Assembly (NCBI GenBank): GCA_031277615.1
Contig: JAITMC010000002.1
Location: forward strand, 1 to 64,000
Direction of reading: 5' to 3'
Length of the DNA: 64,000 nt
Source: Chryseobacterium sp.
Lineage (GTDB): Bacteria; Bacteroidota; Bacteroidia; Flavobacteriales; Weeksellaceae
A program made the translations under genes and the position numbers. Below the pieces are notes generated by a model that was not told where the DNA came from, did not search any database, and saw nothing but the letters and a program-made list of their open reading frames with translations. The stretch's first letter is position 1, and each line of letters opens with the position of its first letter. Positions 1 through 8,613 of the stretch are shown here, piece after piece.

Positions 1-2204
1 AAATATGATGTACTGTTTGCAAATATTCCTGTTGAGTTACTTTTAAAGAGATTAGGAAGATTTAAATAATTATAGTTTATACTTTTAATGTTCTTATCCA
101 AATGCTCCGTCATATTCCCATTATCATCATATTTAATCAAATTTCCTCCTCCGGGATAACCTGACAGGTTCTGTGAGGCATCATTTACATTCAAAAGTCT
201 GTTTCCGTCATAGGCATAACGCAGATTATCAATATTGACGGCAAAGCCTGAAGTGGTATTAAGGCTATTTCTGGATAACAGGGTGATGTTTCCATTTAAA
301 TCGTACTCAAGGTATTCGTCGTAAAAGCTTTTTTCAGGTACGGTTGTAGAGGGTTCGGTATAGTGTCCGAACATAAGCCTGTTCTGATTGTAATAGCTGT
401 AGGAATATCTTTTCAGGATGTTATCATTGGTGGTCTGCCAGTCTACTTCGGAGATATTCCCATTGTATCTTGGGGGGGCGTAGGCGGTATTCACGGGGTT
501 GTTGTACCGGATGGTGTAGCCAAAGAGTTTTCCGTTCAGGTTTTCGGGATCATTGATTTTGGTCATCCAGCCTCTGATGTTGTACTGGTAGTTGATGGTC
601 TGTAATGGTGATCCTGGACTGGTTCCTCCTACTTTTTTTACCTCAAGCTGGGAAAGTTCATTGTAGGTGTTCTGGGCCAGAATTTCTTCGGGGTTGTTGT
701 CTACCTGGTGTTTATGAACGAGCAGCCTGTTCTGGTGGTCGTAGGTAAAGTTTTCGGTAATGTTTCTTTCGGTATCGGTGTTTAGTCTTTTATGTTTTGT
801 TGTGGTTTTCTGGACTACGCCTGCAAAATCCAGTTTGGATTCTGTCCGGGTATAGCCGCCCAGGTGGTTGATGGAATGGGAACCGATGGTTCTTCCTTTG
901 GTGTCGTAATAGGTGTAGTTTTTGGTCCAGTTGTCGTCTTCGATGTTTTTTACCAGGCTCATCACGGGCAGTCCTTTGGTGCTTCTTCCTTGCTGGGAAG
1001 GGGTTTCCGTTAAAACGGGTTCTCCTTCAATGGATGTTGGGAAGGCTGGGTTGAAGCTGTAGGCAGGAGTAGTGTCATAATAATTGACACTCAGGATATC
1101 TGAAACCATCCAAAGAAAATAAATATTGGTATAATAAACAGTCATTCCATTCCGTTCAAATCCTCCCGGATCTCTGTCTTCGGCAATGACCAGGTCTTTG
1201 ATTTCATTTTGTCTTCCTGCTCTTTCTCCACCGGTCAGGAATCCTGTATAAGCAACTCTCCCCTGCTTGTCATATTTGGTGATGAGCCATTTGTCGGCTG
1301 CCCTCAGGTTGGCATCCTGGGTAAGCACTAGCCGGTCAGCTTTATCATAGGCCATGTATTCCCAGCCTTTGCCGGGTAGTTTTTTTTCTACGAGACGGTT
1401 TCTGCCGTCATAGCGGTACTGGTAGTACAGGTTTTCTACGGTAGCGGGTTCTATGGTGGGGGCTGAGGCTAATGGCGGAATGACAAAGGCCAGCTGGTCG
1501 TATTCGTTATAGACGTAATAGGTGTCTGCATTTTCGGTGGTATTTAATACTTTACGGGATAAGAGAAGCTGGCCTCTGCCGTTTTTGAATTCGATGGTGG
1601 TATTGCCGTCTTCGTCGGTGATGGTGTTTTTGTAAAGTTGTGAAGGGCCAAAGTAATGGTTAAGCTGGATGGAGGTCTGGGTTCTGCCATCGATCCATGT
1701 GGTGGTGGTTTCGTATTGTCTTACATAGTCTTCATGAATATTGGCGTCATAGTTAAATTTTACGGGTTTTCCGGTCCAGTCATTGCCGACCTGGATCTGC
1801 TGCTGGATTCTGTCTAAGGGTGAGTTTTCCAGAATTTTTTCGGAGTAGATTTTTTCGGTTCCGTAAGGGGTTCCCGGGGCATTGGCTAAGGGGTTGGGAG
1901 TGATGGCTCCGTTCAGGGTGCCTGACTGGGGAACGGGAAGGTAGTCTTTGACCTGTCTTCCGAATGGGTCGTATTCGATATGGGTGACGATGTCTTTTCC
2001 TTGTGGGGAGGCTTTTACGTTAATGATTTGTTTGGGTCTTCCAAGCCCATCAAAGTACTGGACGGTTTCGGAGGTTTTGGTGGGCTGGGTTCCGTTATAG
2101 TCTAAATAGGTTCTGGACTGGATATAGTTTTCGGTAGGGGTAAGCTGGGCATGGACTAAGCCGGAAAGCAGCAGGGTTCCTATCGGGATGATGTATTTTT
2201 TCAT
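1..2204 (-). CDS. RHS repeat protein with DUF6443 N-terminus, 3' end missing
   Basis: The reading frame is open from an ATG at 2204 to the left edge, so the C-terminus lies outside. It opens with a signal peptide (MKKYIIPIGTLLLSGLVHAQ). A DUF6443-like block follows (LDYNGTQPTKTSETVQYFDG, then GRPKQI and IEYDPFGRQ), then many YD/RHS repeats such as YDKADRLVLTQDANL, YDTKGRTIGSH and YDDNGNMTEH. Such proteins form large beta-cage shells at the cell surface or in the medium, and often end in a variable, sometimes toxic, tip. The tip and any immunity gene are not visible here. The ATG is 6 bases after the stop of the preceding gene, so it is the third gene of an operon. Identity as a Bacteroidota RHS protein is secure; its function is unknown. 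Confidence 0.88.
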   Translation of the reverse strand, partial: MKKYIIPIGTLLLSGLVHAQLTPTENYIQSRTYLDYNGTQPTKTSETVQYFDGLGRPKQIINVKASPQGKDIVTHIEYDPFGRQVKDYLPVPQSGTLNGAITPNPLANAPGTPYGTEKIYSEKILENSPLDRIQQQIQVGNDWTGKPVKFNYDANIHEDYVRQYETTTTWIDGRTQTSIQLNHYFGPSQLYKNTITDEDGNTTIEFKNGRGQLLLSRKVLNTTENADTYYVYNEYDQLAFVIPPLASAPTIEPATVENLYYQYRYDGRNRLVEKKLPGKGWEYMAYDKADRLVLTQDANLRAADKWLITKYDKQGRVAYTGFLTGGERAGRQNEIKDLVIAEDRDPGGFERNGMTVYYTNIYFLWMVSDILSVNYYDTTPAYSFNPAFPTSIEGEPVLTETPSQQGRSTKGLPVMSLVKNIEDDNWTKNYTYYDTKGRTIGSHSINHLGGYTRTESKLDFAGVVQKTTTKHKRLNTDTERNITENFTYDHQNRLLVHKHQVDNNPEEILAQNTYNELSQLEVKKVGGTSPGSPLQTINYQYNIRGWMTKINDPENLNGKLFGYTIRYNNPVNTAYAPPRYNGNISEVDWQTTNDNILKRYSYSYYNQNRLMFGHYTEPSTTVPEKSFYDEYLEYDLNGNITLLSRNSLNTTSGFAVNIDNLRYAYDGNRLLNVNDASQNLSGYPGGGNLIKYDDNGNMTEHLDKNIKSINYNYLNLPNLFKSNSTGIFANSTSY

Positions 2205-2210
2205 CGGTTC

Positions 2211-5200
2211 TTAGTTTTTATAGTGGTATTGGTATTCTTTTAACACTTTTCCGTTGGCATCTACTACTTTTTCAAGACGATTGGCGGAGTCGTAAAGGTA
2301 AACTTCCCTGATTCCTGATGGTGGCGTAATGCTTCTTACTCCAATCAATGGATCATAAGAATAAGTCGTAATCTGGTAACCGGATAATGCGGAATGGGTT
2401 CTGAAGCTGTCTAATGCAGAGATCAAAGCTGATTCTGAGGCTTCGGAACCGGTCTGAGCATCGGAATTGGAGGTGTTTACAATACTGTCAATAAGGTTTT
2501 GTGGAATATCCTGTAGTTTTGCACCTTCTATTTTGGCAATAGGCTGGGTTTGGTTATAGCCCCAGATGATCGAGACAGGCACACCATTTTTAACAGTATA
2601 TTGAAGCAAATTTCCTTTAAAATCATATTGATTATAGGTTATCTCGGTAGTTCCAACAGTAGGGTTTTGAGGTTCATAAGATAGCGTTGAAGTAGGCAGT
2701 AATGTTGTTGGACCATCATATTTTGTTTCTATTTTACTGGTAATTTTGCCAGTTGTATCATTTAAACTTTTCTTTTTTACGATTGTTGTTTCTAATGGAG
2801 TAGCGATTATATTCGCATTCAGAAGTTTTTGATTATTTTTTTCAAAAGCATACTGATAATGGGTTTCCATTATGCTTTGATCCGGTAACTTTGTTGATAA
2901 AGTTATCAGCTCATGGTGATTTGGATTATAATAATATTCATTTTCTGTACTTATCAATGAATTATTAAAATATTCTTTATTACTATCATTTTTAATTTTA
3001 TTAGTGTAGGTATATATATAATTAATTCTACCTCCACTAAAATTTAAAGAACTATTTCTTATTGGATCTGATGAAGGAGGCCCTGCTGAGAAACCTGACT
3101 CCAATAATAAACTATCTTTTTTTATAAATTCATATTCATAAGAATTTTCTTTTATCTTATCATTGTTATTGTTAAAAAATATTTTTCTTTCAAGAACTCC
3201 TCTTCTGAAATCTGGCTTATAAATATTCATATATGGATATTTTAATTCTTTTGCTTGCTTATATCCATTTGAATAGTTTGTACACCATCCATTATTTGGC
3301 GTGCATGTAATTAATTTACCATGTTTGTTTGGAAATTTGTCAAAATTTGAATAATAATATTCTATTCTGCCTTTACTTTCAACATTTTCAACAACCTTAG
3401 AATATAATACGGTGCTACTATTCGAAAGTTCTAACCCTACTACCAAAGCATGTGAACCATTATCTGATGGTGGTATAAATCCTGCAATTAACCCTGATGA
3501 TTTTCCATTATCAAGCTTATATTCATAATTCACTTTTTTTGTTAATAAATTATTATCTAACAATTCCATTGATTTAACTCTGGCAGATCCTAAGATGTAA
3601 TCTGAATCTAAATAATTAAACTGGTCATTCTCATAGGCCAATTTCATTTCCCCACCTGTAGGATATTTAACATTTGTTAATAAGCCAATCAATGAAGACA
3701 TGTTGGAAGATAAATCAATATCACCATATACATTCGTTACTGTTTGATTATGTAATTTGAAAGGTAAATAGTTATCTTCTGTCAGATGTGCATAATAATA
3801 AAACTTACCATGTGGATAATAACTTGCGTTTGGAGCAACCGATCCTGCTATAGCATCTGAAAACATCCTTAAGTCAGAATTATTTCCATTAAAATAACCA
3901 GCATAATCAATCTTACTGGATGACCTTCTAGGAAATTTATAATCAGAATTTCCATTATCATAAGTAAAAATGTAATCACCTGACTTAGAATCTGTAATGC
4001 GATCTAATCTAAGTCTATAGCAATCGTAAGGATCATCACAGGTTTCATTAGAAATAAAATATGAATGATGAAAAGTAAAGGTATTTATTATAACTCCACT
4101 AAATTTATTTGCAACTGTAATTGCTTTTAAACGTCCTCCGGCATAGTCAATTCTATTTTCATCATATGAGAATATTATTTCTACATCATTTGATAAGATT
4201 TTCTTTAATCTTTTCGTATTACCATACAATGTTACACTTCTTGTATTATAATAACGATTATTAGAAAATCCCCTTACCAGTCCTCCCATATTAAAGTCAT
4301 CGGTATAGTGGCTGTCGTTTCTGATTAATTGGGGATGCAGGTAATTATTAGTAAAACTTTCATATTGATAATTAATTACATTATTAGAGTTTGGAGATAT
4401 TATTTCAGACAACTTCCAGTTGGAATCATTAAAAGATATTCCATCAGGCAACCAACCATTTAAGGCACCTATACTATAATTTTTAGTAAGAATACCTGTA
4501 GGATCTATAAACTTATATGTAAATCCTTTATTCGAAGTAAAAGAGAACTTTTTAATATTTGCATTTCGCTCATGATCATATTCCCCACCAATACCAGTGT
4601 TGTAATTTTCTCTTTTCACAAACTCACTTTTTATAAATTGTTCTTCAAAGAAAACTGGTTTAAATCTATTAGTAAGGTAATTACAATTATCATATGGACA
4701 TACACTTAAATCCTTTTCGAGATAAAATTTATTTCTGAGTCCTGGTGCATTAATTATATAAAAATCTGGAGAAAAATCTTTTCGCCAAGAAGTATCGACA
4801 CCGAGTTGTGGATTATTTGATGGAATAAGATAACCGTTTAATGTTCTGTAGGGTATAGGTGTAGGTTCAAATTGGATATCATCATATAAGGTAGTATTGA
4901 GATCAAAATCATTTAAATCATTCACCTGGCACTCAACACTTCCATCACCAACCAACGACCATCCTAATCCTATATTTGAGGCAATATCGGAAACCTTATT
5001 ACCTTTAGTATTATAGGTTAGAGAAACTGGTATTTCAAGACCATCCATTTTAATGGTGTAGATAGGGATGTTAATATTTGTTCCTCCCGCAGCTTCAATA
5101 TTAGGAAATTCGCTAAACCTTAATAGGCTTGCCTTTTCAGGTACCGTAGTATTGGGAAACGCATAATTAGATTTGAAATAATTTAATCCTCCTTCTTGAG

Positions 5201-5252
5201 ATAGAATCATATTATAACCCGAGAGTAGTATTAAGAATAATCTGAATTTCAT
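2211..5252 (-). CDS. Secreted YD/RHS-repeat protein (RHS operon partner)
   Basis: A 1013-residue exported protein. It starts with a hydrophobic signal (MKFRLFLILLSGYNMILSQ) and then has a block typical of the N-terminus of RHS/SpvB-like shell proteins (NINIPIYTIKMDGLEIPVSL and IGLGWSLVGDG, about residues 58-105). The end carries YD-type repeats (YDFKGNLLQY, YSYDPLIGVRSI, YLYDSANRLEKVVDANG, about residues 885-1010). It stops with YQYHYKN and has no T9SS sorting domain. It lies 7 bases after the T9SS gene and 6 bases before the RHS gene, so the three are probably co-transcribed. The segment from about 2600 to 5040 is clearly more AT-rich than the 3' end and than the next gene, which suggests the N-terminal part was replaced by recombination. 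Function unknown; a surface shell or adhesin role is inference. Confidence 0.82.
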   Translation of the reverse strand: MKFRLFLILLSGYNMILSQEGGLNYFKSNYAFPNTTVPEKASLLRFSEFPNIEAAGGTNINIPIYTIKMDGLEIPVSLTYNTKGNKVSDIASNIGLGWSLVGDGSVECQVNDLNDFDLNTTLYDDIQFEPTPIPYRTLNGYLIPSNNPQLGVDTSWRKDFSPDFYIINAPGLRNKFYLEKDLSVCPYDNCNYLTNRFKPVFFEEQFIKSEFVKRENYNTGIGGEYDHERNANIKKFSFTSNKGFTYKFIDPTGILTKNYSIGALNGWLPDGISFNDSNWKLSEIISPNSNNVINYQYESFTNNYLHPQLIRNDSHYTDDFNMGGLVRGFSNNRYYNTRSVTLYGNTKRLKKILSNDVEIIFSYDENRIDYAGGRLKAITVANKFSGVIINTFTFHHSYFISNETCDDPYDCYRLRLDRITDSKSGDYIFTYDNGNSDYKFPRRSSSKIDYAGYFNGNNSDLRMFSDAIAGSVAPNASYYPHGKFYYYAHLTEDNYLPFKLHNQTVTNVYGDIDLSSNMSSLIGLLTNVKYPTGGEMKLAYENDQFNYLDSDYILGSARVKSMELLDNNLLTKKVNYEYKLDNGKSSGLIAGFIPPSDNGSHALVVGLELSNSSTVLYSKVVENVESKGRIEYYYSNFDKFPNKHGKLITCTPNNGWCTNYSNGYKQAKELKYPYMNIYKPDFRRGVLERKIFFNNNNDKIKENSYEYEFIKKDSLLLESGFSAGPPSSDPIRNSSLNFSGGRINYIYTYTNKIKNDSNKEYFNNSLISTENEYYYNPNHHELITLSTKLPDQSIMETHYQYAFEKNNQKLLNANIIATPLETTIVKKKSLNDTTGKITSKIETKYDGPTTLLPTSTLSYEPQNPTVGTTEITYNQYDFKGNLLQYTVKNGVPVSIIWGYNQTQPIAKIEGAKLQDIPQNLIDSIVNTSNSDAQTGSEASESALISALDSFRTHSALSGYQITTYSYDPLIGVRSITPPSGIREVYLYDSANRLEKVVDANGKVLKEYQYHYKN

Positions 5253-5259
5253 TTTAGTA

Positions 5260-6888
5260 TTATTTTTTAATTAGCTTAGTATTTGCCGTTTTATTTTTCT
5301 CCGTTTTAATCGTCACCAGATACGCTCCCTGAACCAGATTCTGCGTACCGATCTTCGCCACCTTATTCTTCGTTTTCACCATCTGAATCTGCCTTCCGCT
5401 CATATCATACATTACAATATCCGCTTCTTTGAAATCAAAGCCTATTTCTACGTAAGCATAATCTGTTACTGGATTTGGATAGATTTTGATATCCTGCTTT
5501 TCGATCAGCTTGTCAATCTGGCTGTCTCCAAGCTTGACGATCTTCCAGTTTTCTTTTCCCAATTCTTCGGCACTGGTTCCGGCAAGAATAATGGAACCGT
5601 CTTTGTTTAATTTAATATCGGAAAGCCGTTCTTCTTTTTTTCGGGATTCGCCTTTAACATACTTTCTCCACTGCTCATTACCGTCATGGTCCAGGTACAG
5701 CATCCAGAAGGTTTCATCGTCTTTTTCTATTCGGCCTTCCGCATGGGTATAGCCTCCGAGCAGAGTTCCTTTAGAAGTTTTATCATCGGCTGAATGAATG
5801 ACGCTCATTCCCATCAGGATGTCACGGTTCTTAAAATTGTAGGATTTCTGCCACTGTTCTTCGCCTCTTTCGTTTAAAGCAATCAGCCACAAATCGGTAC
5901 CTTCTTCTATGCCTACGGTTTTGTTTCCTGATCTTTCGGATCTGGATTCACCGCCGATGATGTAGCCGGTTGATGTTAAAGCCAGTGTTCGTAAGTGATC
6001 ATCTGCTTTTCCTCCATAGTTCTTTTCCCATTCCACTTTGCCGTTTTTATCCAACTTGACGATCCAGTAATCGCCCTCACCGGAGTTGCTGCTGGCTTTT
6101 GGCTTCTGGCTGATGGCTATTGAAGGTGAAGATTTTTCAGCAGATGTTTTGTTTACAGGATTTCCTCCCGAACCCGCATCCTGAAGTTCGTTGCTTCTTG
6201 AATACATCCCTACAAGGACACCCCCATCCTTTGTAGGGATCATTTTCTCTACTTCATCCAATCCTTTTCCGCCTAAGATTATTTGGGAAATTTCTTTTCC
6301 GTTTTTATCCAGTCTGATGATCCAGGCATCTTTGGAGCCATAGCCTTTGGAAGAGTTCTGGACATTTCCGGCAACGAAAAATCCTAAATCTATAGTCTGA
6401 ACGACTGCTCTGGCTTCTTCATCGGAAGAAGTTCCCAGGGTTTTCTGCCATAGTTCATCGCCAAATTCATTGAGTCTTATGAGCCAAATGTCTGATCCTC
6501 CTTTGGAATCATCTTTTTTGTCCAGTCCTTTCCCGGAAAATGACGTACCTGAAACAAGAAATCCTCCGTCCTGCGTGGCTACAGAAGCTGATAAATAATC
6601 ATGATTCTCCCCGGAAATGTATTTTTCCCAAACCTCTTCGCCTTGCTGGTTGAGTTTGATTAAATGAAAATCGTATCCATTATTAGGTTGTTTATTTCCG
6701 GCTGCCTGCGAATGGGTTTTCGCCTGGATAGAACTGCCGGTAATAAGATACTGCTGATCGATAGTTGTAGTGATCTGGCTCAGAAAATCCTGTGTAGAGG
6801 ATTTGATGTTTTTCTGCCATAAGACCTCCTGAGCTGATAAACCCAGAACTGTGCATAGTATCAATGCACTCATGTAGAGTTTTTTCAT
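5260..6888 (-). CDS. T9SS-secreted beta-propeller-like repeat protein
   Basis: A 542-residue secreted protein. Signal peptide at residues 1-19 (MKKLYMSALILCTVLGLSAQ). The body has about seven repeats of the form G..D.W(I/L)I(R/K)L(D/N)..G...W.K..GG...D, for example GGSDIWLIRLNEFGDELWQK and DYWIVKLDKNGKVEWEKNYG. These resemble SBBP/delta-60 type beta-propeller blades. The last 75 residues are a type A T9SS sorting domain (IYPNPVTDYAYVEI, YDMSGRQIQ, NLVQGAYLVTIKT, ending KLIKK), so the protein is expected to be exported through the outer membrane and anchored or released. It heads the RHS operon, with 7 bases to the next gene. A TAAATTTG box (6915-6908) lies 20 bases before the ATG, without a well-placed -33 box. 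Binding partner unknown. Confidence 0.85.
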   Translation of the reverse strand: MKKLYMSALILCTVLGLSAQEVLWQKNIKSSTQDFLSQITTTIDQQYLITGSSIQAKTHSQAAGNKQPNNGYDFHLIKLNQQGEEVWEKYISGENHDYLSASVATQDGGFLVSGTSFSGKGLDKKDDSKGGSDIWLIRLNEFGDELWQKTLGTSSDEEARAVVQTIDLGFFVAGNVQNSSKGYGSKDAWIIRLDKNGKEISQIILGGKGLDEVEKMIPTKDGGVLVGMYSRSNELQDAGSGGNPVNKTSAEKSSPSIAISQKPKASSNSGEGDYWIVKLDKNGKVEWEKNYGGKADDHLRTLALTSTGYIIGGESRSERSGNKTVGIEEGTDLWLIALNERGEEQWQKSYNFKNRDILMGMSVIHSADDKTSKGTLLGGYTHAEGRIEKDDETFWMLYLDHDGNEQWRKYVKGESRKKEERLSDIKLNKDGSIILAGTSAEELGKENWKIVKLGDSQIDKLIEKQDIKIYPNPVTDYAYVEIGFDFKEADIVMYDMSGRQIQMVKTKNKVAKIGTQNLVQGAYLVTIKTEKNKTANTKLIKK

Positions 6889-7139
6889 GTGTTTTAATAT
6901 TATTTTACAAATTTAACATTAATTGGCTTATATTAAAGTCCCAATACAAAGAATTAATACGATTTTTATCACTTAATGGTGTATTTCATATCAATATAAA
7001 TCTCTGTTTTACAAATATATTCCGATACAACGACAAAACATGTCGTATTATTTCCAAAATAAAAAAATGATCAAATTCCAACAGCTAGCAACCATTATTA
7101 TTTTAGAAAACAGCAACAGCAAGTACACATACAATAAAA

Positions 7140-7165
7140 AGGACCGCCTAAAAAAAGACGGTCCT
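7140..7165 (-). terminator. Rho-independent terminator after the DUF5689 gene
   Basis: AGGACCG pairs with CGGTCCT around an A-rich loop. On the minus strand the hairpin is followed by TTTTTATTG. It begins about 25 bases after the DUF5689 stop codon. Confidence 0.8.
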
Positions 7166-7191
7166 ATATTTAAATATTCTATATCTGTTGA

Positions 7192-8595
7192 TTACAGAAC
7201 CTGAATATTATCTAACTGAATGGTTGTGGTTACTCCACTTCCGTTACCGGAATATTCAAACAGGATAAATCCATTACCTGTTACTGAAGCAGGAATATCA
7301 TACGTTCCCGCAGGGGTTAATGTTCCATAACCTCCATTAGGTCCTGCAGGGGTTTGTGGAATTGTAAAGGCAGAAGTAATATCTACTTTTGTTGCAGCTG
7401 TAATATCTCCAAGCGGCGTATAGTTTGTTGTATAATACACTTTCAAAGCATTACCATTCCAATATCCAACATTCACATCAAACTTCAATTGGTTGGCTGT
7501 TGTAAAGTCCACAGGAACTGCAAAGTAAGTTAAATAATTTCCTGTACCCGAGTTTGCTCCTAACTGAATATACTTATTACTACTGAACGTTTTTAGTTGC
7601 CAGTATCTGTTTCCTAATACAGGATCATTGATATATTTAGGATAAACTTCAAGGTTTGTAGGAGAATAACTTTCAAAATTTTCAAGGAAAGCCCCTAAAT
7701 AATTAATTTCTGTACCTCCTTTAGGTGGTGTAGGATCAACTCTTGTGCTCCCTGTAAACTGGATATCTGATAAGCTTCTGATCAACATTTGCCATGTAGT
7801 GTTGTATCTACTCACAACAAATGTAATATCTCCGCTTCCTTTTGGAAGAAGTTCTCCCCCTCCTTTGAAGAATGAAGAATTTCTGACTACTGCAGTTCCG
7901 CCCATTTTATCTTCAATATTTCTATCAGTATCTAACGGCTGCCCTGCTGCATCATAATCAATGTATTTTTTATGAACCGGGAACAGCTCACCAATATTAA
8001 ACTGGGCATCAGATACAGTAACTAATGTATTGATAAGGTTAGCCTGTTTTGCATCTGCCAAAGAAGCCAATTTTGTTGGAATAATCGTCTGGATATCCAA
8101 ACCGTTACCTCCACAAACTCCGGAAACATATCTTCCTACAAGGTCCTGAGGAATTCTACCGATTGCAAATACAGGATCTACAGAACCTAATTTAAGCGTC
8201 CCTCTGTCCAATCCTAAACGCAGTCCTTTTGCATTAATTCTGATGTGTGCCCCTACCGGATAATCGGCAAAATTACTTGCTTTATCTACTTCAATCTGAA
8301 GACCTACCGTAGGATTGGATGTTTTATCCTGGAAAGAGATGGTCTTATAAAAGTTACTCTGGGAATCAGAAGAAATAACATAACCGTCAAAGATCTGATC
8401 GGTTTCAATCAGTTTGAATCCTGTTGCAGGAGCCTGAGCCGCAAAATCTGCCATCGACATCGTTGGCGCCTCAAATTTATTAGAACAAGCGATCGGAGGA
8501 TTATCCCAATCATCATTCTTTACACAAGAAGACACTACAGCAAGCACACCTGCCGCTAAAAATGTCGTTTTGAAAAAGTTAGTGAAATTATTCAT
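7192..8595 (-). CDS. DUF5689 outer-membrane lipoprotein
   Basis: A 467-residue lipoprotein. The signal ends in a lipobox (AVVSSC, Cys24), followed by VKNDDWD, whose acidic residues resemble the surface lipoprotein export signal of flavobacteria. Residues about 45-280 match the DUF5689 pattern (FDGYVISSDSQSNFYKTISF, LQIEVD, YPVGAHIRINAKGL, LKLGSV, GRIPQDLVGRYVSG), which looks like an OB-fold. The C-terminal 170 residues form a beta-sandwich, choice-of-anchor-like domain (YLGAFLENFESY to TIQLDNIQVL). It follows the TonB receptor by 18 bases, as a SusD-like partner would. Family membership is clear. A role in binding nucleic acid or a breakdown product is inference from the OB-like core and the divergent nuclease-like gene. 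Confidence 0.85.
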   Translation of the reverse strand: MNNFTNFFKTTFLAAGVLAVVSSCVKNDDWDNPPIACSNKFEAPTMSMADFAAQAPATGFKLIETDQIFDGYVISSDSQSNFYKTISFQDKTSNPTVGLQIEVDKASNFADYPVGAHIRINAKGLRLGLDRGTLKLGSVDPVFAIGRIPQDLVGRYVSGVCGGNGLDIQTIIPTKLASLADAKQANLINTLVTVSDAQFNIGELFPVHKKYIDYDAAGQPLDTDRNIEDKMGGTAVVRNSSFFKGGGELLPKGSGDITFVVSRYNTTWQMLIRSLSDIQFTGSTRVDPTPPKGGTEINYLGAFLENFESYSPTNLEVYPKYINDPVLGNRYWQLKTFSSNKYIQLGANSGTGNYLTYFAVPVDFTTANQLKFDVNVGYWNGNALKVYYTTNYTPLGDITAATKVDITSAFTIPQTPAGPNGGYGTLTPAGTYDIPASVTGNGFILFEYSGNGSGVTTTIQLDNIQVL

Positions 8596-8613
8596 TGTTA
8601 TTTTTTTATTTTA

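Noticed and set aside
363-1013. Small plus-strand open frames opposite the RHS gene
   Set aside because: They are antisense to a well-supported RHS coding sequence and have no domain features.
7012-7037. TATATTTG with TTTG as a promoter for the T9SS/RHS operon
   Set aside because: The spacer is only 14 bases against the usual 19-21, so it was not listed as a promoter.
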